A stretch of 6,889 bases of DNA from contig CAYZHK010000073.1 in assembly GCA_964477685.1 (NCBI GenBank), positions 1 through 6,889 of the forward strand. Direction: 5' to 3'. A program made the translations under genes and the position numbers. Below are positions 1 through 5,537 of this stretch, piece by piece (positions within the stretch are counted from its first letter, which is position 1; every line of letters begins with the position of its first letter). Under the pieces are notes generated by a model. It was given only the letters and a program-made list of their open reading frames with translations. It searched no databases and was not told the origin of the DNA. This DNA is from JACTUC01 sp964477685 (GTDB taxonomy: Archaea; Thermoproteota; Methanomethylicia; Methanomethylicales; Methanomethylicaceae).

Positions 1-180
1 TACCTGGAGGAGCTGAGGGGAGTGTCCCTGGGCAAGGGGATGGGGGCGGCCGAGGCCGGAGCAGTGAGGCGATGGGCCAAGTCGAGGGGCCTCCCGGAGG
101 TCTCTGCGGGGGAGAGGAACAGGAGGCAGGCCAGGGTGCTGGCAGAGGGGTTCGACAGGTTTCTGGAAGGGAAAGGTTAA
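1..180 (+). CDS. C-terminal fragment of an unrecognised protein
   Basis: The first reading frame is open from base 1 to a TAA at 178-180, giving 59 residues with the start outside the window. I do not recognise the family. The fragment is highly charged and looks helical, with many Arg, Glu, Gly and Ala and no cysteines, and it ends ...RFLEGKG. Coding is supported by composition: third codon positions are mostly G or C and nearly all arginines are AGG, as in the genes downstream. It lies 37 bases before the chosen tfs start in the same direction, so it could be the preceding cistron of a tfs-containing unit. No function can be assigned from this tail. Confidence 0.55.
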   Translation, partial: YLEELRGVSLGKGMGAAEAGAVRRWAKSRGLPEVSAGERNRRQARVLAEGFDRFLEGKG

Positions 181-202
181 AATCGCCCAGCGCTGCTTGG
201 TG

Positions 203-210
203 AGGCGGTG
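203..210 (+). promoter_or_regulatory. Ribosome-binding site deciding the tfs start
   Basis: AGGCGGTG differs by one base from the archaeal Shine-Dalgarno AGGAGGTG and sits 7 bases before TTG 218. The alternative starts TTG 197 and GTG 200 have no such site upstream. A closely similar AGGCGGT lies 8 bases before the aif2a ATG. Confidence 0.5.
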
Positions 211-217
211 GATTGGC

Positions 218-547
218 TTGGAGTTCTGCCCGAAGTGCAAGTGCCTCCTCCTCGAGGACCGGAAGAGGAAGATCTACATCTGCAAGAAATGCGGCTTCGA
301 GAAGGCCATTGCTGGCGAGGGGGGGCAGCGCTTTGTGGAGAGCCTCGAGAAGCCAAAGGAGACCGTGATAGTGAAGGAGGGCGGCCCCGGCAGCGGCGAG
401 ACGCTGCCCGTCACCAAGGCGGAGTGCAAGAAGTGTGGTAATGTTACGGCATACTATTGGATGATGCAGACCAGGAGCGCGGACGAGCCCTCCACAAGGT
501 TCTACAGGTGCACAAAGTGCAACCACACCTGGCGCGAGTACGAGTAG
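218..547 (+). CDS. tfs: Transcription factor S (TFIIS/RPB9-like transcript cleavage factor)
   Basis: TFS reactivates backtracked archaeal RNA polymerase by stimulating cleavage of the nascent RNA in the polymerase active site. The 109-residue product has the usual family length and two zinc ribbons. The N-terminal one uses C4, C7 (or C9), C22 and C25. The C-terminal one uses C70, C73, C98 and C101. The C-terminal ribbon contains the family signature QTRSADEPST, whose Asp89-Glu90 pair are the acidic residues that promote RNA cleavage. The TTG at 218 is chosen because it gives the typical N-terminus (M-E-F-C-P-K-C) and has a good ribosome-binding site. GTG 200 or TTG 197 would add 6 or 7 atypical residues. 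The gene precedes the pcn promoter and is probably transcribed from upstream. Identity is secure; the start is less so. Confidence 0.95.
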   Translation: MEFCPKCKCLLLEDRKRKIYICKKCGFEKAIAGEGGQRFVESLEKPKETVIVKEGGPGSGETLPVTKAECKKCGNVTAYYWMMQTRSADEPSTRFYRCTKCNHTWREYE

Positions 548-560
548 GGCGGAGAATCGA

Positions 561-568
561 TTTTAAGT
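561..568 (+). promoter_or_regulatory. TATA box of the pcn operon
   Basis: TTTTAAGT is an AT-rich box in a GC-rich region, in the short gap between tfs and pcn, with purine-rich sequence (GGAGAATCGA) just upstream where a BRE would lie. A start of transcription about 26 bases past its centre would fall near 590, giving a leader of roughly 18 bases that still includes the GGAGG at 596-600. This is inferred from pattern and spacing only. Confidence 0.55.
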
Positions 569-573
569 ACCGC

Positions 574-587
574 CACTAATTATAGTG
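574..587 (+). promoter_or_regulatory. Palindrome in the pcn promoter, possible operator
   Basis: CACTA-ATTA-TAGTG is an inverted repeat with perfect 5-base arms and a 4-base spacer. It lies between the TATA box and the predicted transcription start, roughly at -17 to -4, where a bound dimeric repressor would block polymerase loading. No regulator can be named, and a repeat this short could be chance. Confidence 0.3.
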
Positions 588-595
588 ATAACCCC

Positions 596-600
596 GGAGG
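596..600 (+). promoter_or_regulatory. Ribosome-binding site of pcn
   Basis: GGAGG is an exact core Shine-Dalgarno match with a 7-base spacer to ATG 608. Confidence 0.7.
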
Positions 601-607
601 CAATCCA

Positions 608-1360
608 ATGTTCAAAGCGGTTCTTGCGGACAGCCGGATTTGGAAGAATGTCATCGAGTCAATATCAACCCTCGTCGAGGAGGGCGTCTTCATAGTTGAC
701 CCCTCAGGGGTCAAGTTCAGGGCCATGGACCCGTCTAGGGTGGCCATGGTGGACATGGAACTCCCCAAGGCGGCCTTCGAGTCCTTCGAGTGCAAGGCGG
801 AGACGCCGGTGGGGGTCAACCTGGAGGACATGAAGAACATTATGAAGCGGGCGGGGGTCAATGAGAAGCTGGAGCTGGAGAAGGGGGACGAAGAGGCGAG
901 GCTGAAGCTCCGCTTCAGGGGGAAATCCTCGAGGACCTTCTCCCTTCCTCTCCTGGACCTCAGCAAGGACGAGCTGGCGGCCCCCAAGATACCCTTCAAT
1001 GTCACCGTCAAGACGCCGGCGGGGACGCTCCTCGACGCCATAAGGGACGCGGAGGTCGTGAGCGACTTCGTCAGGGTCAACGCTGAGGAGGGGGTGCTCA
1101 AGGTAAGCGCCAGCGGTGATAGGGGGGAGGTGGAGGTGCCCATCACCAAGGAGAGCGGCGAGGTCCTCTCCATGGAGCTAAAGGAGGCAGCCCATGCCCT
1201 CTACAGCCTCACATACCTGAGCAAGATGATGGTCGCCTCGTCCATGGCGGAGATGGCCACGGTCATGTTCTCCACGGACATGCCCATGAGGCTCGACTTC
1301 AACCTGGCAAGCGGCGGGAAGATCGTCTACTACCTGGCGCCAAGGATGGAAGCGGAGTAG
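608..1360 (+). CDS. pcn: DNA polymerase sliding clamp (PCNA)
   Basis: PCNA is the ring clamp that encircles DNA and tethers polymerase, FEN1, ligase and other PIP-box proteins. The 250-residue product has standard archaeal/eukaryotic length and shows the two-domain fold signature. The N-terminal domain covers about 1-115 and includes GVFIVDPSGVKFRAMDPSRV near 26-45, where the central-loop region lies. The interdomain connecting loop is around 114-130 (PLLDLSKDEL onward). The C-terminal domain includes STDMPMRLDF (222-231) and ends YYLAPRMEAE, matching the conserved LAP-(K/R)-(I/M)-E tail. ATG 608 has its own GGAGG site. The gene opens the replication block and is followed after 43 bases by priL with no obvious promoter between. 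Whether this lineage has further PCNA paralogues, as many crenarchaea do, cannot be seen here. Confidence 0.97.
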   Translation: MFKAVLADSRIWKNVIESISTLVEEGVFIVDPSGVKFRAMDPSRVAMVDMELPKAAFESFECKAETPVGVNLEDMKNIMKRAGVNEKLELEKGDEEARLKLRFRGKSSRTFSLPLLDLSKDELAAPKIPFNVTVKTPAGTLLDAIRDAEVVSDFVRVNAEEGVLKVSASGDRGEVEVPITKESGEVLSMELKEAAHALYSLTYLSKMMVASSMAEMATVMFSTDMPMRLDFNLASGGKIVYYLAPRMEAE

Positions 1361-1403
1361 ACAGAAGCCTCTGGATCCCAAGATCTGCCCTTGATGAGCC
1401 ACA

Positions 1404-2447
1404 ATGTCTGCGACAGAGGACCAGGCGAGATACCCTTTTCTCAAGGAGGCGTCCTCCTTTGTCGAGCGCTTCAGCCTCGGGCTGAAGGAGCTGGCAGATT
1501 ACCCAGGCGTGGTCAGCAGGGCCATGGAGTGGGCAAGCTGCGGGCTTGAGGGGCAGATTTTCATAACGGACCCAAAGGATCCTGAGACGGACATACTGGC
1601 GTACCCGCTGGCGCTGGCCTTCATATACGGCCTTAAGAAGGAGTGGGCAGTCAACAGGTTCGCCACCTCGGAGCAGAAGAGGTACGACGGCCTCCTCAGG
1701 CTTGAGCCCGATGAAAAGCTGGCCAGGATGGCGAAGGAGGGGTTTGGTTGGGAACTGGAGCGGCTCCACCTGTCGGTGGAAGAGAAGCGGTTCGACTTCG
1801 CCATGGGCGTCAGGGAATACCTGGACGTAGCGCCGCATTTCCACTCCTCGGAGTGGAAGCTGGTCAACCGCTATGTCCAAGGCGGCAGGGTTTACATAAA
1901 GAAGTCGGAGGCGGCGAGGCTTCTCTCCGGGGCCGTGAAGAACAAGATAGTCAAGCGGGCTTCGGAGGAGGAGATCAAAAAGTTTGAGGTCCCCCCGGTC
2001 TTCGACCGCCAGATGGAGGGCCTCAGGGCAATGGCGGCCAAGAGGGGGCAGGTGTACGAGGAGGGCCAGGTCATGGTGGACCTTGCAGAGGCGAGGCCGC
2101 CCTGTATAGTGGCCATCATCAACGACCTCAGCGCGGGGAAGAGCCTCTCCCACATGGCGAGGTTTGCCCTGACGGCCTTCATGATAAATATCGGCAAGTC
2201 CGTCGATGACGTCCTCCTCCTTTTCAGCAATGTGGCGGACTTCGACGCCGGAAAGGCCAGGTACCAGGTTGAGCACATTGCGGGCCAGATAGGCTCCAAG
2301 ACGAAGTACAGCACCCCGAAGTGCGATGTCCTGAGGTCCTTTGGGCTCTGCGTCAACCCCGATCGCCTCTGCGAGGAGGTCTGGCACCCACTGATCTACT
2401 ACAGGGCCAGGCTGGGCGAGCTGAAGAGGGGAAAGCCGAATGCATGA
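1404..2447 (+). CDS. priL: DNA primase large subunit PriL
   Basis: PriL is the non-catalytic partner of PriS in the archaeal/eukaryotic primase. It regulates primer synthesis and carries an iron-sulfur domain at its C-terminus. The 347-residue product begins with the typical A-R-Y-P-F-L segment (8-13). The C-terminal domain supplies the four cluster cysteines, C234, C307, C316 and C323, in the contexts PPCIVAI, PKCDVLRSFGLC and DRLCEEVWHPL. The helical segment LSHMARFALTAFM (248-260) is also typical of the family. ATG 1404 is the first possible start, because an in-frame TGA lies 9 bases upstream. No strong Shine-Dalgarno is visible, so translation may depend on coupling to pcn or on a weak site. 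The stop overlaps the priS start by 8 bases, so the two subunits are almost certainly made together. Confidence 0.95.
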   Translation: MSATEDQARYPFLKEASSFVERFSLGLKELADYPGVVSRAMEWASCGLEGQIFITDPKDPETDILAYPLALAFIYGLKKEWAVNRFATSEQKRYDGLLRLEPDEKLARMAKEGFGWELERLHLSVEEKRFDFAMGVREYLDVAPHFHSSEWKLVNRYVQGGRVYIKKSEAARLLSGAVKNKIVKRASEEEIKKFEVPPVFDRQMEGLRAMAAKRGQVYEEGQVMVDLAEARPPCIVAIINDLSAGKSLSHMARFALTAFMINIGKSVDDVLLLFSNVADFDAGKARYQVEHIAGQIGSKTKYSTPKCDVLRSFGLCVNPDRLCEEVWHPLIYYRARLGELKRGKPNA

Positions 2448-3672
2448 GCTTGTGGTCGAGGAGTTCAGGAAATACTACAGCTCACTGGGGACGCCCCTCC
2501 TCGCCGTCAGGGAGTTCAGGCAGCGCGAGCTGGCATTCCTGCAGTTCGGCGAGCAGATGATGATACGGCACATGGCTTTCCGGGACGAGGGGGAGATGAA
2601 GGAGTACCTCACCTTCAAGACGCCTGCCCATGTCTACTACTCCTCCGCCTACTACACGAGGCCGGGTGACCAGAACATGAACAGGAAGGGCTGGACTGGG
2701 GCTGACCTGGTCTTCGACATCGACGCCGACCACATACCAACCCCCTGCAAGAGTGACCATGACACGTGGCTCTGTCTGGACTGTAGGTCGAAGGGGCGCG
2801 GATTCCCGCCCGAGAGCTGCCCGAGGTGCGGGAAGAAGAGGCTTGAGGCGAAGACGTGGGTATGCGAAAAATGCCTCGCAACCGCAAAGGGCGAGATATT
2901 GAAGCTCATGGATGAATACCTGGTCCCGGATTTCGGCCTAGACCTCAAGGACATTGAGATCTGCTTCTCCGGCCACAGGGGGTACCACCTCCACATCACC
3001 TCGAAGGCAGTGAAGGAACTCTCGAACGACGGGAGGAGGGAGATAGCCGATTACGTAAGGGGGATAGGCATAGACTTCGGGCTCCAGGGCTTCAGGGCGC
3101 TGGGAAAGAGCGACCCGCTCATCGGCCCCAGCATCCGGGACAGGGGCTGGAGGGGGAGGGTTGCCAAAGCCCTCTACGCCTACCTGAACAGCTGCAGCCT
3201 CGAGGAGCTGGCGCAGCTCCTCAACTCCAAGCAGGCAGCCAACCATATCTTCAAGAACAAGGAAAAGATGATGAGGGGGATCGCCGAGAGCCCGTCCTGG
3301 TGGGGAGGGATCTCCAAGGAGGCCATCGAGAAGTTCAACAGGATCGCCGCGGTTGCCATCAGGGATGTTGTCTGCAACATCGACGAGCGTGTCACAATCG
3401 ACACCAAGAGGCTGATAAGGTACCCCAACAGCCTCCACGGGAAGTCCGGGCTGGTCGCCCGTGCCATCTCCTATGCAGACCTGGAGTCCTTTGACCCCCT
3501 CAGCGACGCCATAGCCTTCAGGGGAGACCCGATAAAAGTATATGTGAAGGATGCCCCCCGAATACGTCTAGGGGAAGAGGAGATCGGACCTCTCAGGGAT
3601 GCAGAGGTGGTGGTGCCAAAGGCCATGGGCATATACCTCCTCTGCAGGGGCGCCGCCGAGCCTAGGTTGTGA
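2440..3672 (+). CDS. priS: DNA primase catalytic subunit PriS
   Basis: PriS synthesises RNA (and often DNA) primers for replication. The 410-residue archaeo-eukaryotic primase fold shows the metal-binding D93-I-D95, the S-G-H-R-G-Y-H motif at 178-184 and the third acidic residue D321 in VTIDTKRLIRYPNSLHGKSG. Between the first two motifs lies a cysteine-rich segment: C103, H107, C112, C115, C127, C130, C142 and C145. C103, H107, C142 and C145 look like the usual primase zinc site. C112/C115/C127/C130 form a CX2C-X11-CX2C zinc ribbon inserted inside it. ATG 2440 overlaps the end of priL and has AGGGG (2427-2431) 8 bases upstream. gins15 follows within a few bases, consistent with primase and GINS acting at the same fork. 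The identity is clear; the zinc assignments are inferred from spacing. Confidence 0.96.
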   Translation: MHELVVEEFRKYYSSLGTPLLAVREFRQRELAFLQFGEQMMIRHMAFRDEGEMKEYLTFKTPAHVYYSSAYYTRPGDQNMNRKGWTGADLVFDIDADHIPTPCKSDHDTWLCLDCRSKGRGFPPESCPRCGKKRLEAKTWVCEKCLATAKGEILKLMDEYLVPDFGLDLKDIEICFSGHRGYHLHITSKAVKELSNDGRREIADYVRGIGIDFGLQGFRALGKSDPLIGPSIRDRGWRGRVAKALYAYLNSCSLEELAQLLNSKQAANHIFKNKEKMMRGIAESPSWWGGISKEAIEKFNRIAAVAIRDVVCNIDERVTIDTKRLIRYPNSLHGKSGLVARAISYADLESFDPLSDAIAFRGDPIKVYVKDAPRIRLGEEEIGPLRDAEVVVPKAMGIYLLCRGAAEPRL

Positions 3673-3673
3673 T
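3664..3673 (+). promoter_or_regulatory. Ribosome-binding site deciding the gins15 start
   Basis: AGGTTGTGAT matches the full anti-Shine-Dalgarno complement AGGAGGTGAT at 8 of 10 bases. Its core is 7 bases before GTG 3677. It overlaps the end of priS, which suggests coupled translation. The next candidate, ATG 3692, has only AGGA with a short spacer. Confidence 0.4.
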
Positions 3674-3676
3674 GGA

Positions 3677-4159
3677 GTGTACAGGAAGATAATGGAGTTC
3701 TGGATCAACGAGAGGCAGCTCCAGGACCTCCAGAAGCCCCCTCCCGGCTTCAAGGAGGATGTGGACAGGTACCTCGAGGGCCTCGTCAGGATGGAGAACG
3801 GCACCGTCAGCAGCCTTAGGGCGGCCGAGGCGGAGAGGGTGAAGACCCTGCTGGACGACATCTCTGTCCTGAGGAGGGGCAAGATCTGCAGGCTCATGTC
3901 GGCGGGGAAGCTGCCCAAGGACGCCCTCCTGGGAGAGGAGGAGGGCCTGGCAGAGCCCCCTAAGGAGGCGGAGAAGCCCAAGGGGGATGGTGCGAAAAAG
4001 ATATTAGTTAGGCTGCTCCGTGATGTTCCATCGTTCGTGGGGGCAGATTTAAAAACCTACGGCCCCCTTAAGAGCGAAGACGTTGTGCTGCTCCCTGTGC
4101 AAAATGCAGAGGCGCTGGTGAAGAGGGGCATAGCGTCCGAGATCCAAAGGAAGGCGTAG
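3677..4159 (+). CDS. gins15: GINS complex subunit Gins15 (Gins51-type)
   Basis: GINS joins MCM and the Cdc45/GAN (RecJ-like) protein in the replicative helicase complex. From GTG 3677 the product has 160 residues in the A-B order of the archaeal Gins15 type. The helical A domain spans about 1-80 and includes YRKIMEFW near the start and LLDDISVLRRGKICRLM (58-74), with the conserved L-R-R-x-K-I helix. An acidic, proline-rich linker follows (about 86-106). The small beta-rich B domain is about 108-155 (VRLLRDVPSFVGADLKTYGP, then the P-x-x-N-A-E-x-L-V-K-R-G-I-A end). GTG 3677 is preferred because it keeps the first helix intact and starts just after the priS stop; ATG 3692 would shorten the product to 155 residues. 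The reading frame is open further upstream inside priS, but that part is the priS shadow. The B-domain coding sequence contains unusually AT-rich patches. Confidence 0.88.
   Translation: MYRKIMEFWINERQLQDLQKPPPGFKEDVDRYLEGLVRMENGTVSSLRAAEAERVKTLLDDISVLRRGKICRLMSAGKLPKDALLGEEEGLAEPPKEAEKPKGDGAKKILVRLLRDVPSFVGADLKTYGPLKSEDVVLLPVQNAEALVKRGIASEIQRKA
4048..4055 (+). promoter_or_regulatory. Possible internal promoter ahead of the ribosomal genes
   Basis: TTTAAAAA inside gins15 is a near-ideal archaeal TATA box in otherwise GC-rich coding sequence. Transcription would start near 4078 and reach rpl44e with a leader of about 85 bases. It would let rpl44e and rps27e be made in excess of the replication proteins. 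This rests on sequence pattern only, and the bases also encode conserved B-domain residues. Confidence 0.3.
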
Positions 4160-4162
4160 AAG

Positions 4163-4438
4163 ATGAAGGCTCCAAAGGAGATAAACTGCTACTGTCCGAG
4201 GTGCAAGGTTTACACCGTTCATAGCGTAGCCATCTACAAGAAGGGGAAGGAGAGGGCCCTGGCCCAGGGCACCCGCAGGTACGAGCGGAAGAAGAAGGGC
4301 TATGGCAGCTCGAGGAAGCCAGTCCAGAAGAGGACTGCCAAGACGACCAAGAAGATGAGCCTCAGGCTCAAGTGCAAGAAGTGCGGCTACATGAACCAGA
4401 GGCGCGGCCAGAGGCTGAAGAAGCTGGAGCTCGTGTGA
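4163..4438 (+). CDS. rpl44e: Ribosomal protein eL42 (L44e)
   Basis: eL42 is a zinc-binding protein of the archaeal/eukaryotic large ribosomal subunit, near the E site. The 91-residue product has the expected length and a split zinc site, C11-P-R-C14 and C71-K-K-C74. The central basic segment contains GTRRYERKKKGYG (36-48) and a KPVQKRTAKTTKKMSLRLKC stretch, matching the family's highly conserved G-Y-G...K-P...A-K-T-T-K-K core. ATG 4163 starts 3 bases after the gins15 stop and has AGGAAGG (4148-4154) 8 bases upstream, so it is part of the same unit. As is usual in archaea, rps27e follows directly. Confidence 0.97.
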   Translation: MKAPKEINCYCPRCKVYTVHSVAIYKKGKERALAQGTRRYERKKKGYGSSRKPVQKRTAKTTKKMSLRLKCKKCGYMNQRRGQRLKKLELV

Positions 4439-4448
4439 GGCGCTTGAC

Positions 4449-4646
4449 ATGAAGAAGAAAGAGATGCTTACGCCAACGCCGCGGAGTAAGTTCTTCAGGG
4501 TCCAGTGCCCCGAGTGCGGGAACGAACAGACGGTCTTCTCCCATGTCGCATCCGTGGTGAAGTGCAGCATATGCGGCAAGGAGCTGGCATACCCTACGGG
4601 CGGCCGATCCAGGATCAGCTCCGAGGGCGTAAAGGAAATCACCTAA
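4449..4646 (+). CDS. rps27e: Ribosomal protein eS27
   Basis: eS27 is a small-subunit ribosomal protein with one zinc ribbon. The 65-residue product has C20-P-E-C23 and C39-S-I-C42 separated by the family's T-V-F-S-H-x-x-x-V-V-K-C segment, then GKELAYPTGG with the expected glycine-rich turn. Length and motif order match archaeal eS27. The start ATG lies 10 bases after the rpl44e stop, with GAGG (4437-4440) 8 bases upstream overlapping that stop. It is the last gene of the replication-ribosome block: the stop is followed at once by an oligo-T run. Confidence 0.97.
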   Translation: MKKKEMLTPTPRSKFFRVQCPECGNEQTVFSHVASVVKCSICGKELAYPTGGRSRISSEGVKEIT

Positions 4647-4652
4647 TTTTTT
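4647..4652 (+). terminator. Oligo-T terminator after rps27e
   Basis: Six Ts follow the TAA stop of rps27e directly. Archaeal polymerase terminates at oligo-T tracts without needing a hairpin, and this is the clearest T run in the GC-rich plus-strand block. It separates the long block from the aif2a promoter. Confidence 0.5.
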
Positions 4653-4663
4653 CCGGGCGGGTA

Positions 4664-4680
4664 GGGGGATACCTGCCCCC
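4664..4680 (+). repeat. G5/C5 hairpin between rps27e and aif2a
   Basis: GGGGG at 4664-4668 can pair with CCCCC at 4676-4680 across a 7-base loop (ATACCTG). A competing small stem GGTA/TACC overlaps it. It lies after the T run and just upstream of the aif2a TATA box. It may back up termination or mark a boundary; its role is unknown. Confidence 0.35.
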
Positions 4681-4687
4681 CAATATA

Positions 4688-4695
4688 CTTATAAC
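4688..4695 (+). promoter_or_regulatory. TATA box of aif2a-nop10
   Basis: CTTATAAC lies in an AT-rich patch (AATATACTTATAAC) in the 100-base gap before aif2a. Transcription would start near 4718, leaving a leader of about 29 bases that includes the ribosome-binding site at 4732-4738. Confidence 0.6.
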
Positions 4696-4731
4696 TCCTG
4701 CAGTCTTATCCATCATCAAAAGTTAGGCTTG

Positions 4732-4738
4732 AGGCGGT
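4732..4738 (+). promoter_or_regulatory. Ribosome-binding site deciding the aif2a start
   Basis: AGGCGGT, one mismatch from AGGAGGT, lies 8 bases before ATG 4747. The in-frame TTG at 4729 precedes this site and would add six residues foreign to the family N-terminus. Confidence 0.55.
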
Positions 4739-4746
4739 CAAAGACC

Positions 4747-5532
4747 ATGGTTTTCAGGCGCAAGGATTACCCGGAGTCGGGCGAGTTCGTAATTGCCACG
4801 GCCGTGAAGCTGCAGGATCATGGGGTCTACGTAAACCTGGACGAGTACGGGAAAGGTGGGTACATCCCCATCGGCGAGGTGGCATCCACCTGGGTGAAGA
4901 ACATAAGGGACTTCGTCAAGGAGGGGCAGAAGCTCGTCCTGAAGGTCATAAGGGTCGACGACAGGAAGGGGCACGTTGACCTTTCCATAAGGAAGGTGAC
5001 GGAGAGGGAGAAGAAGGACAAGCTCATCCAGTACAAGAAGTCGAAGAAGGCGAAGAAGCTCCTGGAGAGCGCGGCCAAGAGCCTGAACAGGGGCTATGAC
5101 GAGGCGGTCGCCTCGGTGGGCATACCCCTGGAGGACCGGTTCGGGGATCTCTACTCCGCCCTTGAGGAGGCTGCGGTCAAGGGGCCGGCCACCTTCACTG
5201 CCGCAGGCATCCCGGAGAACTGGGCTCAGGCGCTCTATGATATCTCCAAGGACCACGTGGAGCCTCCTGTGGTCCAGGTGACAGGTGTTGTCCAGATCTC
5301 GTCTTCAAAGCCCAAGGGCGTCGAGGACATCAAGAAGGCCATAGGCGAGGGGAGGAAGGCCTCCGCCGCCCAGGGAATCAAGGTCGATATAACCTACGTG
5401 GGGGCGCCCCGCTACCGGATCGAGGTCACGGCCAAGGACTACAAGGCGGCAGAGGATGCCATGAAGCAGGCCGTCGACGCCATTTCGGCAAAGATCACGG
5501 CCAGCGGCGGAACCGCCACCTTCGCAAGGTGA
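4747..5532 (+). CDS. eif2a: Translation initiation factor aIF2 subunit alpha
   Basis: aIF2-alpha is part of the heterotrimeric aIF2 that brings initiator Met-tRNA to the small ribosomal subunit. The 261-residue product has the usual length and three domains. The N-terminal S1 fold covers about 10-85 (GEFVIATAVKLQDHGVYVNL, then VIRVDDRKGHVDLSIRKV). A helical domain spans about 90-175, and the C-terminal alpha/beta domain (about 178-261) binds aIF2-gamma. The loop matching the eukaryotic Ser51 region reads EVASTWVKNIRDF: the position equivalent to Ser51 appears to be Ala46, with Ser47 beside it. ATG 4747 is chosen for its ribosome-binding site and the family-typical M-V-F-R-R-K-D-Y-P-E start. 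It opens a separate unit with its own promoter and is followed by the coupled nop10. Confidence 0.97.
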   Translation: MVFRRKDYPESGEFVIATAVKLQDHGVYVNLDEYGKGGYIPIGEVASTWVKNIRDFVKEGQKLVLKVIRVDDRKGHVDLSIRKVTEREKKDKLIQYKKSKKAKKLLESAAKSLNRGYDEAVASVGIPLEDRFGDLYSALEEAAVKGPATFTAAGIPENWAQALYDISKDHVEPPVVQVTGVVQISSSKPKGVEDIKKAIGEGRKASAAQGIKVDITYVGAPRYRIEVTAKDYKAAEDAMKQAVDAISAKITASGGTATFAR

Positions 5533-5537
5533 AGCCT

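Noticed and set aside
176..183. GGTTAAAA as a TATA box for tfs
   Set aside because: Transcription would start near 206, inside the ribosome-binding site at 203-210 that best explains translation from TTG 218. Not convincing without transcript data.
188..195. CAGCGCTG palindrome before tfs
   Set aside because: An 8-base palindrome is common by chance in GC-rich DNA and it is not positioned against a convincing promoter.
1361..1403. Search for a promoter or small gene between pcn and priL
   Set aside because: The 43-base gap has no TATA-like box, no T run and no strong ribosome-binding site. Read-through from pcn is the simplest reading.
1299..2387. A 362-codon open frame on the minus strand
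   Set aside because: It is antisense to priL, whose PriL motifs are unmistakable. Long antisense frames are expected in GC-rich genes, and its translation resembles no family.
2938..3438. Minus-strand open frame of 166 codons opposite priS
   Set aside because: It is a shadow of priS with no motif, no ribosome-binding logic and skewed, proline/glycine-rich composition.
3599..3676. Upstream extension of the gins15 frame inside priS
   Set aside because: The residues are unlike any GINS N-terminus and the bases encode the priS C-terminus. The helix starting at GTG 3677 fits the family.
4049..4642. Minus-strand open frame of 197 codons opposite gins15, rpl44e and rps27e
   Set aside because: It runs antisense to three genes with clear zinc and GINS motifs, so it is a GC-driven artefact.
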